Positions 6,351-6,870 of a stretch of DNA of 6,870 nucleotides are shown here, piece by piece (positions within the stretch are counted from its first letter, which is position 1; each line of letters starts with the position of its first letter). The translations under genes were made by a program, and so were the position numbers. The notes under the pieces were generated by a model that saw only the letters and a list, made by a program, of their open reading frames with translations, had not been told where the DNA came from and ran no database searches. This stretch comes from Deltaproteobacteria bacterium (GTDB lineage Bacteria; Desulfobacterota; GWC2-55-46), in assembly GCA_021825035.1 (NCBI GenBank), contig JAKAIQ010000118.1:1-6870 (forward strand), given 5' to 3'.

Positions 6351-6728
6351 CTATCCTTCCTGCGCTACCTTTATATGAGCAACTATGACGCCATCGACCT
6401 CTAAAAGACCTTCCTGCGCGGCTTCAAGAGAGGCCTTGTCCCAAGCCTCCCCATCCTTCCTCCACACCCCGTTGCAAACCATCTCCTGTCCTTCTTTCAG
6501 AAGCTCCACGGGAGATTTTTGAAGCCTGTATCTCGGTATTAATAGAAGGCTTTTAAACCTCATATCTTCGAACGAAACCGGATTGCAATCGACCACGAAC
6601 CAGTACTCGGTATTCTTCCCGACAGTCCTCGACCCCTCGAGGCCCTCCGCAACGGTAGACATGAGCACATTGGTTTTGTCGCCGGCATCGAAATTACGCG
6701 GCTCACCGACCTCTAGTCGCAGTTTCAT
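6351..6728 (-). CDS. Hypothetical protein, 125 residues
   Basis: I do not recognise this protein. It is probably a real gene: ATG 6726-6728 has GGAG 7 bases upstream, the frame ends in TAG at 6351-6353, and the composition is that of a soluble, slightly acidic protein without signal peptide or membrane segment. Visible points are an aromatic central strand (EYWFVVDCNPVSF, about 41-53), a basic and hydrophobic stretch LLLIPRYRLQKSP (61-73), cysteines C48 and C85, and a short repeated AQEG at 104-107 and at the C-terminus (122-125). A large palindrome covers its leader, and a transposase-like gene ends just upstream on the same strand. It is separated from the exporter operon by 177 bases with a possible terminator and a promoter, so it is probably not part of it. 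No function is proposed. Confidence 0.65.
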   Translation of the reverse strand: MKLRLEVGEPRNFDAGDKTNVLMSTVAEGLEGSRTVGKNTEYWFVVDCNPVSFEDMRFKSLLLIPRYRLQKSPVELLKEGQEMVCNGVWRKDGEAWDKASLEAAQEGLLEVDGVIVAHIKVAQEG

Positions 6729-6743
6729 GGCAAATCTCCATCC

Positions 6744-6799
6744 GATTTTTCACTTCATATGAACCTCCCCGCAGCAAGCTGCGAGGTATCCAAAAAATC
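6744..6799. repeat. Nested REP-like palindrome beside a transposase end
   Basis: The core GCAGC-AA-GCTGC (6771-6782) is flanked by ACCTC (6763-6767) and GAGGT (6783-6787), which pair across a bulge of three C. Alternatively, CCCCGCAGC pairs with GCTGCGAGG with one mismatch; on the minus-strand RNA that mismatch becomes a U-G pair, with a CUUG loop. Outer arms GATTTTT (6744-6750) and AAAAATC (6793-6799) are also inverted, and TTCATATGAA (6754-6763) is a perfect palindrome within the unit. Such intergenic hairpins are typical of repetitive extragenic palindromes mobilised by Y1 (RAYT) transposases. A copy count across the genome is not available here, so the repeat status is inferred. Confidence 0.55.
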
Positions 6800-6870
6800 A
6801 GAACAGCTCTAATTGCTGCCGATGTAGCACCTTGTAATCTTTATTGCCCTGATTTCTTACATATTCCTTA
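6798..6870 (-). CDS. C-terminal end of a probable REP-associated Y1 (IS200-like) transposase, cut by right edge
   Basis: Only the last 23 codons are in the window. Read from 6869, they give KEYVRNQGNKDYKVLHRQQL followed by ELF and a TGA at 6798-6800. The YVRNQ motif followed by a short basic tail resembles the end of small Y1-type transposases, in which Y(I/V)xNQ lies in the last helix. The nested hairpin directly behind the stop fits a REP-associated transposase flanked by its target repeats. The catalytic HUH motif and tyrosine lie outside the window, so the call rests on the tail and on context. An unrelated gene end is possible. Confidence 0.45.
   Translation of the reverse strand, partial: KEYVRNQGNKDYKVLHRQQLELF

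Noticed and set aside
1..6870. CRISPR array, tRNA or rRNA genes
   Set aside because: No regularly spaced direct repeats, no cloverleaf-like stems and no conserved rRNA segments were seen on reading both strands.

Overview
The window carries bacterial DNA of roughly balanced GC content, and every gene I can support lies on the minus strand, so transcription runs from high to low coordinates. The gene content points to an anaerobic or microaerophilic Gram-negative bacterium, with Desulfobacterota/deltaproteobacterial or Nitrospirota-like lineages as the best guess. The reasons are an Aquifex-type aconitase, a flavodiiron protein of the FprA family, a small HTH plus zinc-ribbon protein of a type common in archaea and deep anaerobes, and an HlyD/ABC/ABC-2 exporter. 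No rRNA or other marker gene is present, so the taxonomy is inference.

Layout from high to low coordinates: the right edge (6798-6870) holds the last codons of a gene whose C-terminus looks like a REP-associated Y1 (IS200-like) transposase. It is followed directly by a nested palindrome (6744-6799) of REP type. Next is an unrecognised 125-residue protein (6351-6728) with a good ribosome binding site and a possible terminator behind it. A sigma70-like promoter (6205-6234) then begins a run of six tightly packed genes: HlyD-type membrane fusion protein (5115-6173), ABC ATPase (4103-5107), ABC-2 permease (2941-4062), flavodiiron protein (1726-2904), YjbQ family protein (1299-1718) and HTH/zinc-ribbon regulator (876-1253). 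Gaps between them are 7 to about 45 bases, so I read them as one operon. A 314-base intergenic region (562-875) follows, with two candidate promoters, phased GACTTT repeats and a small leader reading frame. It leads into the 5' part of an aconitase gene that runs off the left edge.

The first three operon genes form an export unit spanning the inner membrane and periplasm. No TolC-like outer membrane partner is in the window, and the substrate cannot be deduced. The flavodiiron protein would reduce oxygen or nitric oxide to water or nitrous oxide, YjbQ is a widespread small enzyme of uncertain physiological role, and the HTH/zinc-ribbon protein may be the local regulator. One coherent reading is an export plus detoxification operon, but only the co-orientation and short spacing support it. 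I see no CRISPR array, tRNA, rRNA or clear previously undescribed system. The least explained parts are the 125-residue protein beside the transposase remnant and the aconitase leader.
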